A stretch of DNA of 64,000 bases from Micromonospora sp. NBRC 110009 (lineage in GTDB: Bacteria; Actinomycetota; Actinomycetes; Mycobacteriales; Micromonosporaceae): positions 4,960,001-5,024,000 of the forward strand of contig NZ_CP130427.1 in NCBI RefSeq assembly GCF_030518795.1. Reading direction: 5' to 3'. This document shows positions 1 to 8,107 of this stretch, piece after piece (position 1 is the stretch's first letter; the number at the start of each line of letters is the position of its first letter). The notes beneath the pieces were generated by a model. It worked only from the letters and a program-made list of their open reading frames with translations, made no database searches and was not told the origin of the DNA. The translations under genes were made by a program, and so were the position numbers.

Positions 1-25
1 CGAGAGACAAGGTTCGTGGGCTCAC
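1..25 (-). CDS. Probable VapC-type PIN toxin, first codons only (runs off the left edge)
   Basis: Only about eight codons are visible (reads M-S-P-R-T-L-S-L from a GTG at 25). The GTG overlaps the TGA of the upstream vapB-like gene in a GTGA arrangement, which is the usual coupling of antitoxin and toxin in vapBC pairs. The family name rests entirely on that neighbour and on the start resembling PIN-domain N-termini; the DTS/acidic active site lies outside the window. It could be another small gene. Confidence 0.4.
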
Positions 26-231
26 ACTGTGTCCGGCTTGGCTGCACCCGTTCCACGGGTCAGGGCGGGAAGCCCTCCGGTCTTGAGCCAACCGGCGAAC
101 TCGCGCCGCTTCTCCCGGTTGACCACGGCCTCAAGAGCGGCGTTGACCGTGGCCCTTTTCGTCGTGGTGCCGAGGATCTCCGACGCCGCCGCAAGCAGGT
201 TGTCGTCAACGTCCAGGATGGTTCGCGACAT
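22..231 (-). CDS. VapB-family antitoxin
   Basis: Encodes 69 residues. The N-terminus (SRTILDVDDNLLAAASEILG) followed by TTKRATVNAAL is the typical ribbon-helix-helix VapB layout, and the basic tail (NREKRREFAGWLKTG) resembles the toxin-binding part of this family. The ATG at 231 is preceded by a strong purine-rich ribosome site (ggaggggagg), so the longer frame upstream is not used. Antitoxins of this kind neutralise a PIN-domain RNase and repress their own operon. The expected toxin gene overlaps its stop codon and continues off the left edge. Confidence 0.75.
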   Translation of the reverse strand: MSRTILDVDDNLLAAASEILGTTTKRATVNAALEAVVNREKRREFAGWLKTGGLPALTRGTGAAKPDTV

Positions 232-299
232 GGTACGGACCTCCCCTCCTACTGACGGCCAGTCAACACCGATGACCTCAGGACTCCCCGTAGTTGATA

Positions 300-602
300 T
301 CACCGCCGCAGCGGGCCCGCCTGGCTCGATGGACCGGGTGCCGCGTAGGGGTGGGTGACACGGGAGCCGTTCAGGGCCGGGGTGCTGACGGCGCGGCGGA
401 GGCCGGCGAGCTGGACGAAGACCTCGCGCCGGTCGACCGCCTGGCCGCGCCGGTCGATCACGTAGCCGGTCAGCCAGACCCAGCCGGTGTAGGTCGGACG
501 AGGGCAGACCGCGACGACCCGGAAGGTCAGGGCGCGGTCGCCAGCGAACTGCACCGAGGCGCGGCCGTCGATCCGCAGCAGGTCGCCCGGTTGCGGCCGC
601 AC
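300..602 (-). CDS. Small conserved actinobacterial protein of unknown function
   Basis: Encodes 100 residues from a GTG at 602, just 2 bases after the stop of the DivIVA-like gene, so the two are almost certainly one operon. The first 70 residues look folded and beta-rich: RPQPGDLLRIDGRASVQFAG, then RVVAVCPRPTYTGWVWLTGY and a RREVFVQLAGLR ending. The last 20 residues look disordered. No catalytic motif is visible. A start at GTG 635 would overlap the upstream gene and is less likely. The function is unknown; the linkage suggests it works with the coiled-coil neighbour. Confidence 0.6.
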   Translation of the reverse strand: MRPQPGDLLRIDGRASVQFAGDRALTFRVVAVCPRPTYTGWVWLTGYVIDRRGQAVDRREVFVQLAGLRRAVSTPALNGSRVTHPYAAPGPSSQAGPLRR

Positions 603-604
603 CG

Positions 605-883
605 CTACCAGGGGCCTTCGTTCGGTGGCCGGCACTCCCGCGCGTGCATGGTCTGCCAGTCGCGCAGCGCCCGCTTGAGCCGCTCGTTCTCCTCGCCGAG
701 CTGGCGGATCCGCCGGTGGAGATCGGTCAGCTCGTCGGCGACCAGGGCCTGGAACTCGCGTACCTGATCGGGGTCGACGCCCCGCCGGCGCAGGTCGAAC
801 GTGCGGGTCCGCGCCTCGTGCGCGGTCAACCGGGCCGGCAGGCCGGTCCCGTAGGGCTGGCCACCTCGATACACCTGGGCCAC
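605..883 (-). CDS. DivIVA-domain small coiled-coil protein
   Basis: Encodes 92 residues. After a short leader, residues 20-70 show the DivIVA-type pattern: LTAHEARTRTF, the RRRGVDPDQVREF turn, then an amphipathic helix rich in Glu/Arg/Leu (LHRRIRQLGEENERLKRAL) that should form a coiled coil. DivIVA-like proteins bind curved membrane or act as polar scaffolds. This one is far shorter than Wag31 and is probably an accessory protein, not the essential polar-growth factor. The GTG at 883 follows an AAAGGA ribosome site. It is co-transcribed with the small gene downstream. Confidence 0.65.
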   Translation of the reverse strand: MAQVYRGGQPYGTGLPARLTAHEARTRTFDLRRRGVDPDQVREFQALVADELTDLHRRIRQLGEENERLKRALRDWQTMHARECRPPNEGPW

Positions 884-1201
884 GTCGGTCCTTTCTCGGG
901 CAGGCGGGAACGCGGAGGGTCGGTGCGGTGGGTCTGGAAGGGCGGGCCGTCCGCATGCCGGCCGCGGACGGCCCGCCGGCTACGCCGCCGCAGCCCGGTT
1001 CAGCGGTACGACAGCGGAGCAGTTCGGTGGGTCGGGACGGGCACGCGCACCCGCCCCGACCAGGGGGATGCCTCTGCACCTTGTTGCCACGCAAGGGGAG
1101 AGGCACTCATCAACTTAGCTGTCCCAGTCGGCTGAGTCAAACGATGAGTTGTTGCGAGGTGTCGGTGCGTGATCGAATTGGCGTGCCACGCAGGGGGAGT
1201 C
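884..1201. other. Intergenic region between divergent DivIVA-like and GntR genes
   Basis: This 318-base gap holds the promoters of the leftward DivIVA-like operon and the rightward GntR gene. The clearest element is an inverted repeat at 1030-1061, listed separately. Closer to the GntR gene the sequence is less GC-rich (about 1090-1165), as expected for a promoter, but I cannot assign -35/-10 boxes firmly. No RNA gene was recognised. Confidence 0.5.
1030..1061. promoter_or_regulatory. Imperfect inverted repeat, 12-base arms, 8-base loop
   Basis: Arms at 1030-1041 and 1050-1061 pair at 11 of 12 positions (one A/C mismatch). It lies between two divergent genes, where a terminator for either is not expected. 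It could be an operator for the GntR protein encoded 140 bases away, or a weak RNA hairpin in a leader. No T-run follows it. Confidence 0.4.
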
Positions 1202-1441
1202 ATGCCGATCACCGCCGACTACATCCGCATCGCCGACGAGATCGTTGCCGACATCAGAGCTAAGAAGCTCAAGCCGGGAGACAAGCTGCCCTCGATCGTG
1301 CAGCTCGCGGCGAGGTACAAGGTCAGCCCGTCCACCGTCAAGCAGGTCTACGTGCGGCTTGAGGCGCTGCGTGTGATCTGGCGTCACCAGGGCAAGGGCG
1401 TCTTCGTGAATGACCCCAAGCTCTGGATGCGGGAGCCGTAG
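1202..1441 (+). CDS. Short GntR-family (winged helix) regulator
   Basis: Encodes 79 residues, essentially only the DNA-binding domain. The sequence follows the GntR pattern: ADEIVADIRAKKLKPGDKLP, then the recognition helix region LAARYKVSPSTVKQVYVRLE, and a wing ending GKGVFVNDP. No effector-binding domain follows, as in the small GntR proteins common in actinomycete mobile or accessory regions. The ATG at 1202 has an AGGGGGAG ribosome site 5 bases upstream; the alternative start 33 bases earlier lacks one. It probably controls the divergent DivIVA-like operon or itself. Confidence 0.8.
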   Translation: MPITADYIRIADEIVADIRAKKLKPGDKLPSIVQLAARYKVSPSTVKQVYVRLEALRVIWRHQGKGVFVNDPKLWMREP

Positions 1442-1580
1442 TCGGCCTGACAGCAGCTGGACCTCGTCGGACCCGCGGCATCGATGCAATGCCATTTGTG
1501 GATGTTCGGCCGGTGTCGACGGTCCTGATGAGCTGGTCGGATGGCAGGACGAACACTGCCGTTCGACGACAGGAGGGACC

Positions 1581-4511
1581 GTGCGCACACCATCGCGTGC
1601 GACGACGGGAGCCACCGCGCTGCTACTCGCGGCCGGGCTGGTCCTGACCGCAGGAGCTGGCGGCCAGGCGGCACCCAGGGACGAGATCCGGACCCAGGCG
1701 CAGCCCGGCACCCTGCCGGGTGACAGCCACGACAGCAAAGCCAGGGACAACCGCACGGGGCGGACCGCGCCCACCGACCGGCAGCGGGACCGGGCCGCCG
1801 CGCTCGGGGCCCGGGTCCGCTGGACCGACTTCGGCACCCCGGCCATGCTGACCTCGACCGGCCGGCCGCTCGCCACCGGGCTGCCCGCCGACCCGGCCGC
1901 CGCGGCGCGGGCGTACGTGGCGGCCAACCGGGACCTGCTGGGGCTGACCGCCGACGGCGCCGCGGCCCTGGAGCAGTTGACCGTCGCCCCGATGGGCGAG
2001 GGCGCCACGGTGCTGTTCCGGCAGCGCTTCGGCGACCTGCCGGCCGCGGTGGACGGCCTCCTCGCGGTCGGCGTACGCGACGGCGCGGTGTGGCACGTCA
2101 GCTCGTCGCTGGCCCGGGACGGTGGCGCCCCGGCCGCGGCCACGCTCAGCGCCGAGCAGGCGCGGCAGGCCGCCGTGGCCGACGCCGCGCTGACCGACCC
2201 GACGATCCTGCGGACCTCACTGGTCGCGGTGCCGACCGCCGACCGGGGCGCGCGGGCCGCGTACGAGGTGGTTCTCGGCGCGGACGTCTCCGGCGCGGAG
2301 CCGGCGGCCTTCGCGACCTACGTGGACGCCCGGGACGGCAGCGTGCTGGTCCGCGAGGACCTGGTCGACCACGACTCCGACAACCCGTCGTGGGACGTCT
2401 TCCCGAACTCGCCGTCGGTCGACAAGTCCTCCACCGACACCCGGGTGCGCTGGTGCTTCCAGCCGGGCGCCGGGTGTGACGAGATGGTCGGCACTTCCGC
2501 CTCGCTGCCCTGGGACGTGGGCCCGGCCACCGGGACGTCCACGGCCACGACGAAGGGCAACAACGCGACCGCGGTGCAGAACTGGTTCAGCAACGACCCG
2601 TTCAGCGTGGGCACCGAGACCGCCACGCCGCGTCCGGACCGCACCTTCGCCTACCCGTGGACCAACCAGTGGTACGAGCAGAAGTGCAGCCCGGACACCT
2701 TCACCTCGCCGCAGGCCAACGACATCGACGCGGCCCGGGCGAACCTGTTCGCGATGCACAACCGGATGCACGACTGGTCGTACCACCTGGGCTTCACCGA
2801 GGCGACCTGGAACCTGCAGCAGGACAACCTGGGCCGCGGCGGGCTGGGCAGCGACGCCGAGCAGGGCAACGCGCAGGCCGGTGGGGTCAGCGGCGGCCCG
2901 CCGAACTTCGCCGCCCGGGACAACGCCAACCAGATCACCCCGCCGGACGGCATCGCCCCGACCACCAACATGTACCTGTGGCAGCCGATCGCCGGCTCGT
3001 TCTACGCGCCCTGCGTGGACGGCGACTTCGACATGTCGGTCATCGCCCACGAGTACGGCCACGCGATCAGCAACCGCATGATCGCCGGCCCGAACGGCGG
3101 GGTGAGTTCGCCGCAGGGGATGAGCGAGAGCTGGTCGGACCAGCTCGCCATGGAGTACCTCTACGAGCACGGGTACGCGGCGCCGGGCCGGAAGGGCTTC
3201 ACCATCGGCGAGTACACCACCGGCGACCCGGACGCGGGCATCCGCAACTACAACATGAGCGACAGCCCGCTCAACTACAGCGCCATCGACTACGACTTCG
3301 TCGGCCTCCAGGTGCATGCCTCCGGCGAGGTGTGGTCGGCCACCAACGCCGACATCCGCGCCGCGATGCTCGCGCGGTACGGCACGGGCGACGCCGCGCT
3401 GCAGAAGTCCTGCGCCAACGGGGCGACGCCGGTGACCGCCTGCCCGGGCAACCGGCGCTGGATCCAACTGGTCTTCGACTCGTTCCTGCTGATGGCCGTC
3501 AGCCAGGTCAGCATGGTCGACGCCCGGGACGCGATGCTCGCCGCCGACCGGATCCGCTTCGGCGGGGCCAACCAGGACCTGCTCTGGAACGCCTTCGCCG
3601 CCCGGGGCCTCGGTGAGGCCGCGGCCAGCGCCGGCAACGCCGACGTCAACCCGACGCCCGGCTTCACCTCCCCGTACGCCGACGAGGCGGTGCTGACCTT
3701 CAAGCCGGTCGACGACGACGTGGCCGTGCCGGGAGCGCAGCTCTTCGTCGGGCCCTACCAGGCGCGGGCCGTGCCGGTCGCCGACTCCGACGCGGCCACC
3801 CCGCTCACCGACCAGGTGCGCCTGGTCCCCGGCACGTACGAGTTCGTCGTCCGGGCGCCCGGTTACGGGCACGTCCGGGTCGGACCGCTCACGGTCAAGG
3901 CCGGGCAGGTCCGCGACCTGGCGGTGCAGCTGCGGCGCAACCTCGCCTCGACCACCGCGGGCGCGACGGTCAGCGGTGACGGGATCAACCTGGCCCGGAT
4001 CGCCGACGACGACGAGGCCACCAACTGGGCCTCGCTCGGCACGCCGGTCGCCGGCCGGCAGGTCACCGTCGACCTGGCCGGCGGCGCGCAGCAGGTCCGC
4101 CGGGTGCAGGTCAGCGCGATGCTGCGTCCGCCGGTCGCCGGTGACCCGGACGCCGGCACGCAGAGCCGGTTCTCGGCGCTGCGTCAGTTCCGGGTCCTCG
4201 CCTGCACGGCGGGGGCCGGGGTGACGTGCGCCGACGCGGCGGACTTCCAGGTGGTCTACACCAGTCCGGCGGACGCCTTCCCGTCGGTGGCGCCCCGGCC
4301 GCGGGCCCCGGAGCTGCTCGTCCGGTCGTTCGACATCCCGCGGACCAAGGCGACCCACCTGCGGGTCGAGGTGGTGACCAACCAGTGCACCGGCGCGCCC
4401 GACTACGCCGGTGAGCAGGACGCCGACCCGCGGGCGGCGACCGACTGCGCCACCGCCAGCCCGCAGGCGGGCAACGTGCGGATCGCCGAGTTCCAGGCGT
4501 TCGCGCAGTAG
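1581..4511 (+). CDS. Secreted M36 (fungalysin-type) zinc metalloprotease with C-terminal beta-sandwich domains
   Basis: Encodes 976 residues from a GTG with an AGGAGG site just upstream. An N-terminal signal peptide (hydrophobic ATALLLAAGLVLTAGAGG) is followed by an FTP/PepSY-type propeptide to about residue 260. The catalytic domain carries the zinc motif HEYGH at residues 490-494 and the downstream ESWSD, whose Glu516 should be the third zinc ligand. After about residue 700 come an Ig-like region and a discoidin-like domain (DDDEATNWAS) probably used for substrate or surface binding. It should be secreted by Sec, matured by propeptide removal and degrade external proteins. It stands alone and is followed by a strong terminator. 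Confidence 0.92.
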   Translation: MRTPSRATTGATALLLAAGLVLTAGAGGQAAPRDEIRTQAQPGTLPGDSHDSKARDNRTGRTAPTDRQRDRAAALGARVRWTDFGTPAMLTSTGRPLATGLPADPAAAARAYVAANRDLLGLTADGAAALEQLTVAPMGEGATVLFRQRFGDLPAAVDGLLAVGVRDGAVWHVSSSLARDGGAPAAATLSAEQARQAAVADAALTDPTILRTSLVAVPTADRGARAAYEVVLGADVSGAEPAAFATYVDARDGSVLVREDLVDHDSDNPSWDVFPNSPSVDKSSTDTRVRWCFQPGAGCDEMVGTSASLPWDVGPATGTSTATTKGNNATAVQNWFSNDPFSVGTETATPRPDRTFAYPWTNQWYEQKCSPDTFTSPQANDIDAARANLFAMHNRMHDWSYHLGFTEATWNLQQDNLGRGGLGSDAEQGNAQAGGVSGGPPNFAARDNANQITPPDGIAPTTNMYLWQPIAGSFYAPCVDGDFDMSVIAHEYGHAISNRMIAGPNGGVSSPQGMSESWSDQLAMEYLYEHGYAAPGRKGFTIGEYTTGDPDAGIRNYNMSDSPLNYSAIDYDFVGLQVHASGEVWSATNADIRAAMLARYGTGDAALQKSCANGATPVTACPGNRRWIQLVFDSFLLMAVSQVSMVDARDAMLAADRIRFGGANQDLLWNAFAARGLGEAAASAGNADVNPTPGFTSPYADEAVLTFKPVDDDVAVPGAQLFVGPYQARAVPVADSDAATPLTDQVRLVPGTYEFVVRAPGYGHVRVGPLTVKAGQVRDLAVQLRRNLASTTAGATVSGDGINLARIADDDEATNWASLGTPVAGRQVTVDLAGGAQQVRRVQVSAMLRPPVAGDPDAGTQSRFSALRQFRVLACTAGAGVTCADAADFQVVYTSPADAFPSVAPRPRAPELLVRSFDIPRTKATHLRVEVVTNQCTGAPDYAGEQDADPRAATDCATASPQAGNVRIAEFQAFAQ

Positions 4512-4520
4512 GCGACGGGG

Positions 4521-4552
4521 TGCGGGTGGGCGGCGATCGCCGCCCACCCGCA
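4521..4552 (+). terminator. Perfect 32-base palindrome after the M36 protease
   Basis: A GC-rich palindrome (16-base arms, no spacer) begins 10 bases after the protease stop codon. It should form a very stable hairpin and terminate transcription; there is no U-tract, as is usual in actinomycetes. Confidence 0.8.
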
Positions 4553-4694
4553 TCCTTGCCATGCAGCGTTCACCCGGCATTGTGGAACGGTTTCCGACGG
4601 GGGTCTGTACGGCGGAGAGGATCACCGCCAGACTGGGCGTGATCAGCAAACGAAGCTGATCGATGTGTTGTCGCTCCAGGACAGGGAGGATCCC

Positions 4695-5147
4695 TTGACC
4701 GCACCCGCGACCCCGCGCCCCGCCACTGGCCCCCGCGTGCGCCGCTTCTTCGGCGCGTTCGCCCTGCTCACGGCCATGGTCGCCACCGCGCTCGTCGGCC
4801 CGTCGGTGGTGTCGCCGAAGCTCGCCGAGCCGGCCCAGGCCGCCGTCTACAGCTCCTGCACGATGACCCGCTGCACGGACGCCCGCACCGCGCGCTCCGG
4901 CTGGTCCGCCAAGGGCTTCCCGACCACCCGCGGCTGGTACTCGTGGAGCGGCGGCCTGTGCAACTTCGCCGGCGGCCGGTTCTACAACTACGAGGGCCAG
5001 CTCCCCACCAACGCCACCTACTACGAGTACGACGTCTACCCGCGCGCCTGTGGCGCGTCCCGCGACGCGTACCGGATCGTGGTCAACAAGAGCACCGGCG
5101 CTACCTGGTTCTCGCCCGACCACTACGCGAACTTCTACCGGCTCTGA
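4695..5147 (+). CDS. Secreted guanyl-specific ribonuclease (RNase Sa/T1 family)
   Basis: Encodes 150 residues from a TTG at 4695 with GGGAGGA 5 bases upstream. Residues 1-50 form a signal peptide ending near AEPAQA. The mature part has the RNase Sa layout: YYEYDVYP, SRDAYRIVV, then PDHYANFY. Glu111, Arg127 and His143 match the catalytic Glu/Arg/His spacing of RNase Sa (about 15-16 residues apart). It should cleave single-stranded RNA after guanosine outside the cell. The next gene encodes a barstar-like inhibitor, the expected cytoplasmic safeguard. Confidence 0.88.
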   Translation: MTAPATPRPATGPRVRRFFGAFALLTAMVATALVGPSVVSPKLAEPAQAAVYSSCTMTRCTDARTARSGWSAKGFPTTRGWYSWSGGLCNFAGGRFYNYEGQLPTNATYYEYDVYPRACGASRDAYRIVVNKSTGATWFSPDHYANFYRL

Positions 5148-5208
5148 CGGCGGCGGTCGGGCCGGACCGCCCCGGCGGCCCGGCCCGACCGACGGGAAGG
5201 ATGGACGG

Positions 5209-5634
5209 ATGCCCGCAGCCAACCCGCCGGCCTGGCTCGCCTTCGACGACGGGTCCGGCGCGGACCCGACCGCGACCACCCTCGCCGGGCCCGGCGCCCG
5301 CGACCGGGCCGGGCTCTTCGACGCGCTGACGGCGGCACTCGCCCTGCCCGACTGGTTCGGGCGCAACTGGGACGGGCTCGCCGACGTGCTGGCCGACCGG
5401 CTCGACGCCGGCCCGCTCACCCTGGTCGTCGAGGACGCGGGGGAGTTGCTGGTCGACGAGCCCCCGGCGCAGCTCGGCACCCTGCTCGACGTGCTCGGCG
5501 GGGTCGCCGCCGGCGGGCACCACCCGCTGCGTGTGGTGCTGCGCGACCGGGCGGACCGGCTGCCCGCGCTGCGACACCGGATCGCCGCCGCCCTGGGCGG
5601 CCACGTCGGCGCCCCACCGCCCGACCCCCGCTGA
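5209..5634 (+). CDS. Barstar-family ribonuclease inhibitor
   Basis: Encodes 141 residues from an ATG at 5209 with GGGAAGG upstream. The family signature is clear at about residues 30-60: RAGLFDALTAALALPDWFGR followed by NWDGLADVLADRL, the helix-loop that plugs the nuclease active site. The C-terminal half has alternating beta strands (PLTLVVEDAG, HPLRVVLRD). It has no signal peptide, so it should protect the cytoplasm against the RNase encoded 60 bases upstream. The two genes are probably one transcript. Confidence 0.88.
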   Translation: MPAANPPAWLAFDDGSGADPTATTLAGPGARDRAGLFDALTAALALPDWFGRNWDGLADVLADRLDAGPLTLVVEDAGELLVDEPPAQLGTLLDVLGGVAAGGHHPLRVVLRDRADRLPALRHRIAAALGGHVGAPPPDPR

Positions 5635-5637
5635 CCA

Positions 5638-5652
5638 CCCCGCGAAGCGGGG
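5638..5652 (+). terminator. Small GC hairpin after the barstar gene
   Basis: A 6-base stem (CCCCGC/GCGGGG) with a 3-base loop starts 4 bases after the barstar stop codon. It is a plausible terminator of the RNase-barstar transcript; without a T-run the call is tentative. Confidence 0.45.
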
Positions 5653-5685
5653 CGGGTGAGCGGGGTTCGACCATACTGGTCCGCC

Positions 5686-6015
5686 ATGGACCTGGACGAG
5701 TATCAGCGCGGCGCCCTCCGTACCGCCGCTCCACGTGACAGAAGGAACGAGCTGCTCCATCTGGTGCTCGGGCTGGTCGGCGAATCGGGCGAGATCGCCG
5801 AGAAGTTCAAGAAGTGGGTCCGAGACCTCGACAGCGACGAGTCGCGGATCGACCGGGCCGACATCGCCAAGGAACTCGGTGACGTGCTCTGGTACGTGGC
5901 GGTGCTCGCCGACTACCTCGATCTGTCGCTGGACGACATCGCGGCGGCCAACCTGGCCAAGCTGGCCTGCCGCCAGGGCCGTGGCGTGCTGGGCGGCAGC
6001 GGCGACAACCGCTGA
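5686..6015 (+). CDS. MazG-like nucleoside triphosphate pyrophosphohydrolase
   Basis: Encodes 109 residues. The all-alpha NTP-PPase pattern is visible: LVLGLVGESGEIAEKFKKW followed after about 25 residues by AKELGDVLWYVAVLADYL. The paired ESGE and ELGD motifs carry the acidic residues that bind magnesium. Such proteins hydrolyse nucleotides or modified nucleotides to monophosphate and pyrophosphate, as house-cleaning or stress enzymes. A CATACT hexamer 8 bases upstream and no ribosome site suggest leaderless translation. It converges with the HD-domain gene 9 bases away. Confidence 0.85.
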   Translation: MDLDEYQRGALRTAAPRDRRNELLHLVLGLVGESGEIAEKFKKWVRDLDSDESRIDRADIAKELGDVLWYVAVLADYLDLSLDDIAAANLAKLACRQGRGVLGGSGDNR

Positions 6016-6024
6016 GCCGGAGGG

Positions 6025-6744
6025 TCAGTTGGGCTGGTCGAGGATCGCGCTGAAGCGCTCCTCGGCCAGGTCGAGCTGGCCGAAGATGTGCCGCTTCACC
6101 GGCGCGGACAGGGGCGTGTCGGGGCGGGCGATGAGATCGCGGTAGACCGGCACCAGCGGGCGGTACTTGGCGGCCGAGCGGGCGACCTTCGGCCCGATCG
6201 TGTGGATCACGCCGACGCCGTTGTCGGTGAAGTCCGACACCTTGATCACCCGCGCCCAGGGCTCCCGGTCCAGGCTCGCCGCGACGTGCTCCCGGTACTG
6301 CGCGTGCCGGTCGCGCCCCGGGTCGTACGCCGGGTTGGTGACCGCGCCGACCAGGCGGGCGACCCGCGGGCCGAACCGGGCGGCCAGCGCGGCCAACGCC
6401 GCCGCCGTCGGGTTCTCGGCAGTGCCCGGGCCGGCCAGCTCCGCCGGGTGGTCCTCCACCGCGTCGTGCAGCAGGCCGGCGACGATCACGTCCACGTCCC
6501 GCACCTGGTAGTGGTGCATCATCCGGATCGCCACCCGGAGCAGGTGGTTGAGGTACGGCTCGCGGACCCGCCGGTCGTCGCGGTGCAGGTCGGCGGCGAG
6601 GTCGAGGGCGGCGGTGAGGCGGCCCCGGGCGATGTCGTCGAACGCCTCGATCTCCAGCCGGAACCGGGCCAGCAGGCCCGGCTCGCCGTGGATCTCGGTG
6701 ATCGCGTGCATCGGCATGGTCGCCAGGTACGCCGGGAACTCCAT
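6025..6744 (-). CDS. HD-domain phosphohydrolase (SpoT-hydrolase-like fold)
   Basis: Encodes 239 residues. The HD-domain signature is spread as in RelA/SpoT hydrolases: an early His in YLNHLLRVAI, the central LLHDAVEDHPAEL, and a late Asp in KVSDFTDNGVG. There is no synthetase domain, so it may be a small alarmone or nucleotide hydrolase; the substrate cannot be read from sequence. It starts 7 bases after the stop of the anti-sigma-like gene. A TATAAG hexamer lies 6 bases before the ATG, so it may also have its own leaderless promoter. Confidence 0.75.
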   Translation of the reverse strand: MEFPAYLATMPMHAITEIHGEPGLLARFRLEIEAFDDIARGRLTAALDLAADLHRDDRRVREPYLNHLLRVAIRMMHHYQVRDVDVIVAGLLHDAVEDHPAELAGPGTAENPTAAALAALAARFGPRVARLVGAVTNPAYDPGRDRHAQYREHVAASLDREPWARVIKVSDFTDNGVGVIHTIGPKVARSAAKYRPLVPVYRDLIARPDTPLSAPVKRHIFGQLDLAEERFSAILDQPN

Positions 6745-6751
6745 GCGTTTC

Positions 6752-7246
6752 TTATAGCTGATCTTCGCCGCCGGCGGGCCCCGCCGTCGGGCACCCGACC
6801 GACGTCAGCCGCTTGACCAGGCGCACGGTGGTCCCCTCCGGGGTGCCGACGATGGTCGTCTCGTCCATCATCCGCGCCATGATCAACCGCCCCCGGCCCC
6901 GATCGGTGCCGTCGCCGCCCGCGTTCTCCCGCCAGCCGCCGTGGTCGCGCACCTCGACCTCCAGCCGGTCGTCGCGCAGCTCGGCCCGCAGGGTGGTGAT
7001 CCCACCAGGCGCGAAACGGTACCCGTGCTCGATCGCGTTGGCGCACGCCTCCCCGGTGGCGATCAGCACCGTCTCGACGTCCCACTCGTCCACGCCGTGA
7101 GCGTGCAGCCAGCGCCGCAGCCGGGCCCGGGTGGGGGCGAGCTGCCCCGGGTCCGCCGGCACGCCGAGGGTGAGCACCGGGTCGGGCCGGCGGACGGCCG
7201 GCGCCGGGTCGTCCCGGCCGGACCCGGCGGCCGTCCCATCCTCCAC
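6752..7246 (-). CDS. RsbW-type ATP-binding anti-sigma regulatory protein
   Basis: Encodes 164 residues from a GTG. It is a GHKL ATPase of the anti-sigma kind: the N-box is TGEACANAIEHGYR, the G1-box DHGGW, and the G2-box RGRGRLIMARMMDE. Proteins of this class phosphorylate or sequester anti-anti-sigma factors or bind a sigma factor directly. No cognate sigma factor or STAS protein lies nearby, so its partner is encoded elsewhere. Disordered tails flank the domain. It is probably co-transcribed with the HD-domain gene and shares a promoter region with the divergent dedA-like gene. Confidence 0.85.
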   Translation of the reverse strand: MEDGTAAGSGRDDPAPAVRRPDPVLTLGVPADPGQLAPTRARLRRWLHAHGVDEWDVETVLIATGEACANAIEHGYRFAPGGITTLRAELRDDRLEVEVRDHGGWRENAGGDGTDRGRGRLIMARMMDETTIVGTPEGTTVRLVKRLTSVGCPTAGPAGGEDQL

Positions 7247-7431
7247 CCCGGCCCCCTGTCCCGTGCGCGCCCCCCGGGCCCGCCGGTCGCCGGCTGCCCC
7301 GTCCCGGGCTATTGTCCCCGCCGGTCCCGGGCTTCAATCCCCGACCCGGCGGTTCGGCCGGGACCGCGGGCCGCGCCGTCGATCGCGCCGGAGCCCGGGC
7401 GGGCCCGGCGGTCGCGGGCGACAATCGGCGG

Positions 7432-8070
7432 ATGGACCGGCTGCTGAACCTCCTGGTGGCGCTGCCGCCCGCCCTGGTCCTGGCGCTGGTCTTCCTGCTC
7501 CCGGCGCTGGAGGCGTCGACCTTCCTCGGCCTGGTCGTACCGGGCGAGATCGCGGTGCTGATCGGCGGCGTGCTCGCCCACGAGGGGCGGCTGCCGCTCT
7601 GGGCGGTGATCGTGGCGGCGGTCGCCGGGGCGGCGCTCGGCGACCAGGTGGGCTACCTCGTCGGCCGGCGCTACGGCCGGCGGCTGCTGGACCGGGTGCC
7701 CCGACGGGTCGCCCGCTCGGGTGAGCTGCGCCGGGCCCTGGACCTGCTGCGCCGCCGGGGCGCGATGGCGGTGGTGCTGGGCCGGTGGGCGGCGGCGCTG
7801 CGGGCGTTGGTGCCCGGGCTGGCCGGGATGAGCGGCCTCCCGCGCCGCGCGTTCACCGTGGCGAACGTGGCCGGCGGCGCGCTCTGGGCGGCGACCGTGG
7901 CAGTGCTCGGCTACCTGGCCGGGGCGTCGTACCGGCTGCTGGAGCGGCGGCTGGGCTGGGGCGGCGAGGCGGTGCTGGCGCTGGTGCTGCTCCTGGTGGT
8001 GGTGCGGGTGATCCGGGCCCGCCGGCTCGCCGCCCGCGAGCGGGAGGCGGCCGGTTCCCCCCGCGGATGA
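7432..8070 (+). CDS. DedA-family membrane protein
   Basis: Encodes 212 residues. It shows the DedA layout: an early hydrophobic helix, the re-entrant loop region around EASTFLGLVVPGE, a conserved GDQVGYLVGRRYGRR stretch, then three C-terminal helices including VLGRWAAALRALVPGLAGM. DedA proteins are lipid (undecaprenyl phosphate or phosphatidylethanolamine) flippase-like proteins needed for membrane homeostasis. A GACAAT hexamer 6 bases before the ATG and the lack of a ribosome site indicate a leaderless start at 7432. Confidence 0.88.
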   Translation: MDRLLNLLVALPPALVLALVFLLPALEASTFLGLVVPGEIAVLIGGVLAHEGRLPLWAVIVAAVAGAALGDQVGYLVGRRYGRRLLDRVPRRVARSGELRRALDLLRRRGAMAVVLGRWAAALRALVPGLAGMSGLPRRAFTVANVAGGALWAATVAVLGYLAGASYRLLERRLGWGGEAVLALVLLLVVVRVIRARRLAAREREAAGSPRG

Positions 8071-8107
8071 CCGGCCCCGAGGCGGGGAGGAACGCCGTCC
8101 GGGCGGC

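Noticed and set aside
300..1106. 268-codon minus-strand frame covering the DivIVA-like gene and the promoter gap
   Set aside because: Only its last 100 codons look protein-like; the rest overlaps the DivIVA-like gene in another frame and has shadow composition.
4665..4694. Upstream start for the RNase gene 30 bases before the TTG
   Set aside because: It has no ribosome site and would place charged residues before the signal peptide; the TTG at 4695 follows GGGAGGA at proper distance.
2217..5687. Very long open frame (over 1,100 codons) on the minus strand opposite the protease and RNase genes
   Set aside because: It runs antisense to well-supported genes with catalytic motifs, is Arg/Gly/Pro/Val-rich without domains, and results from the scarcity of stop codons at this GC content.
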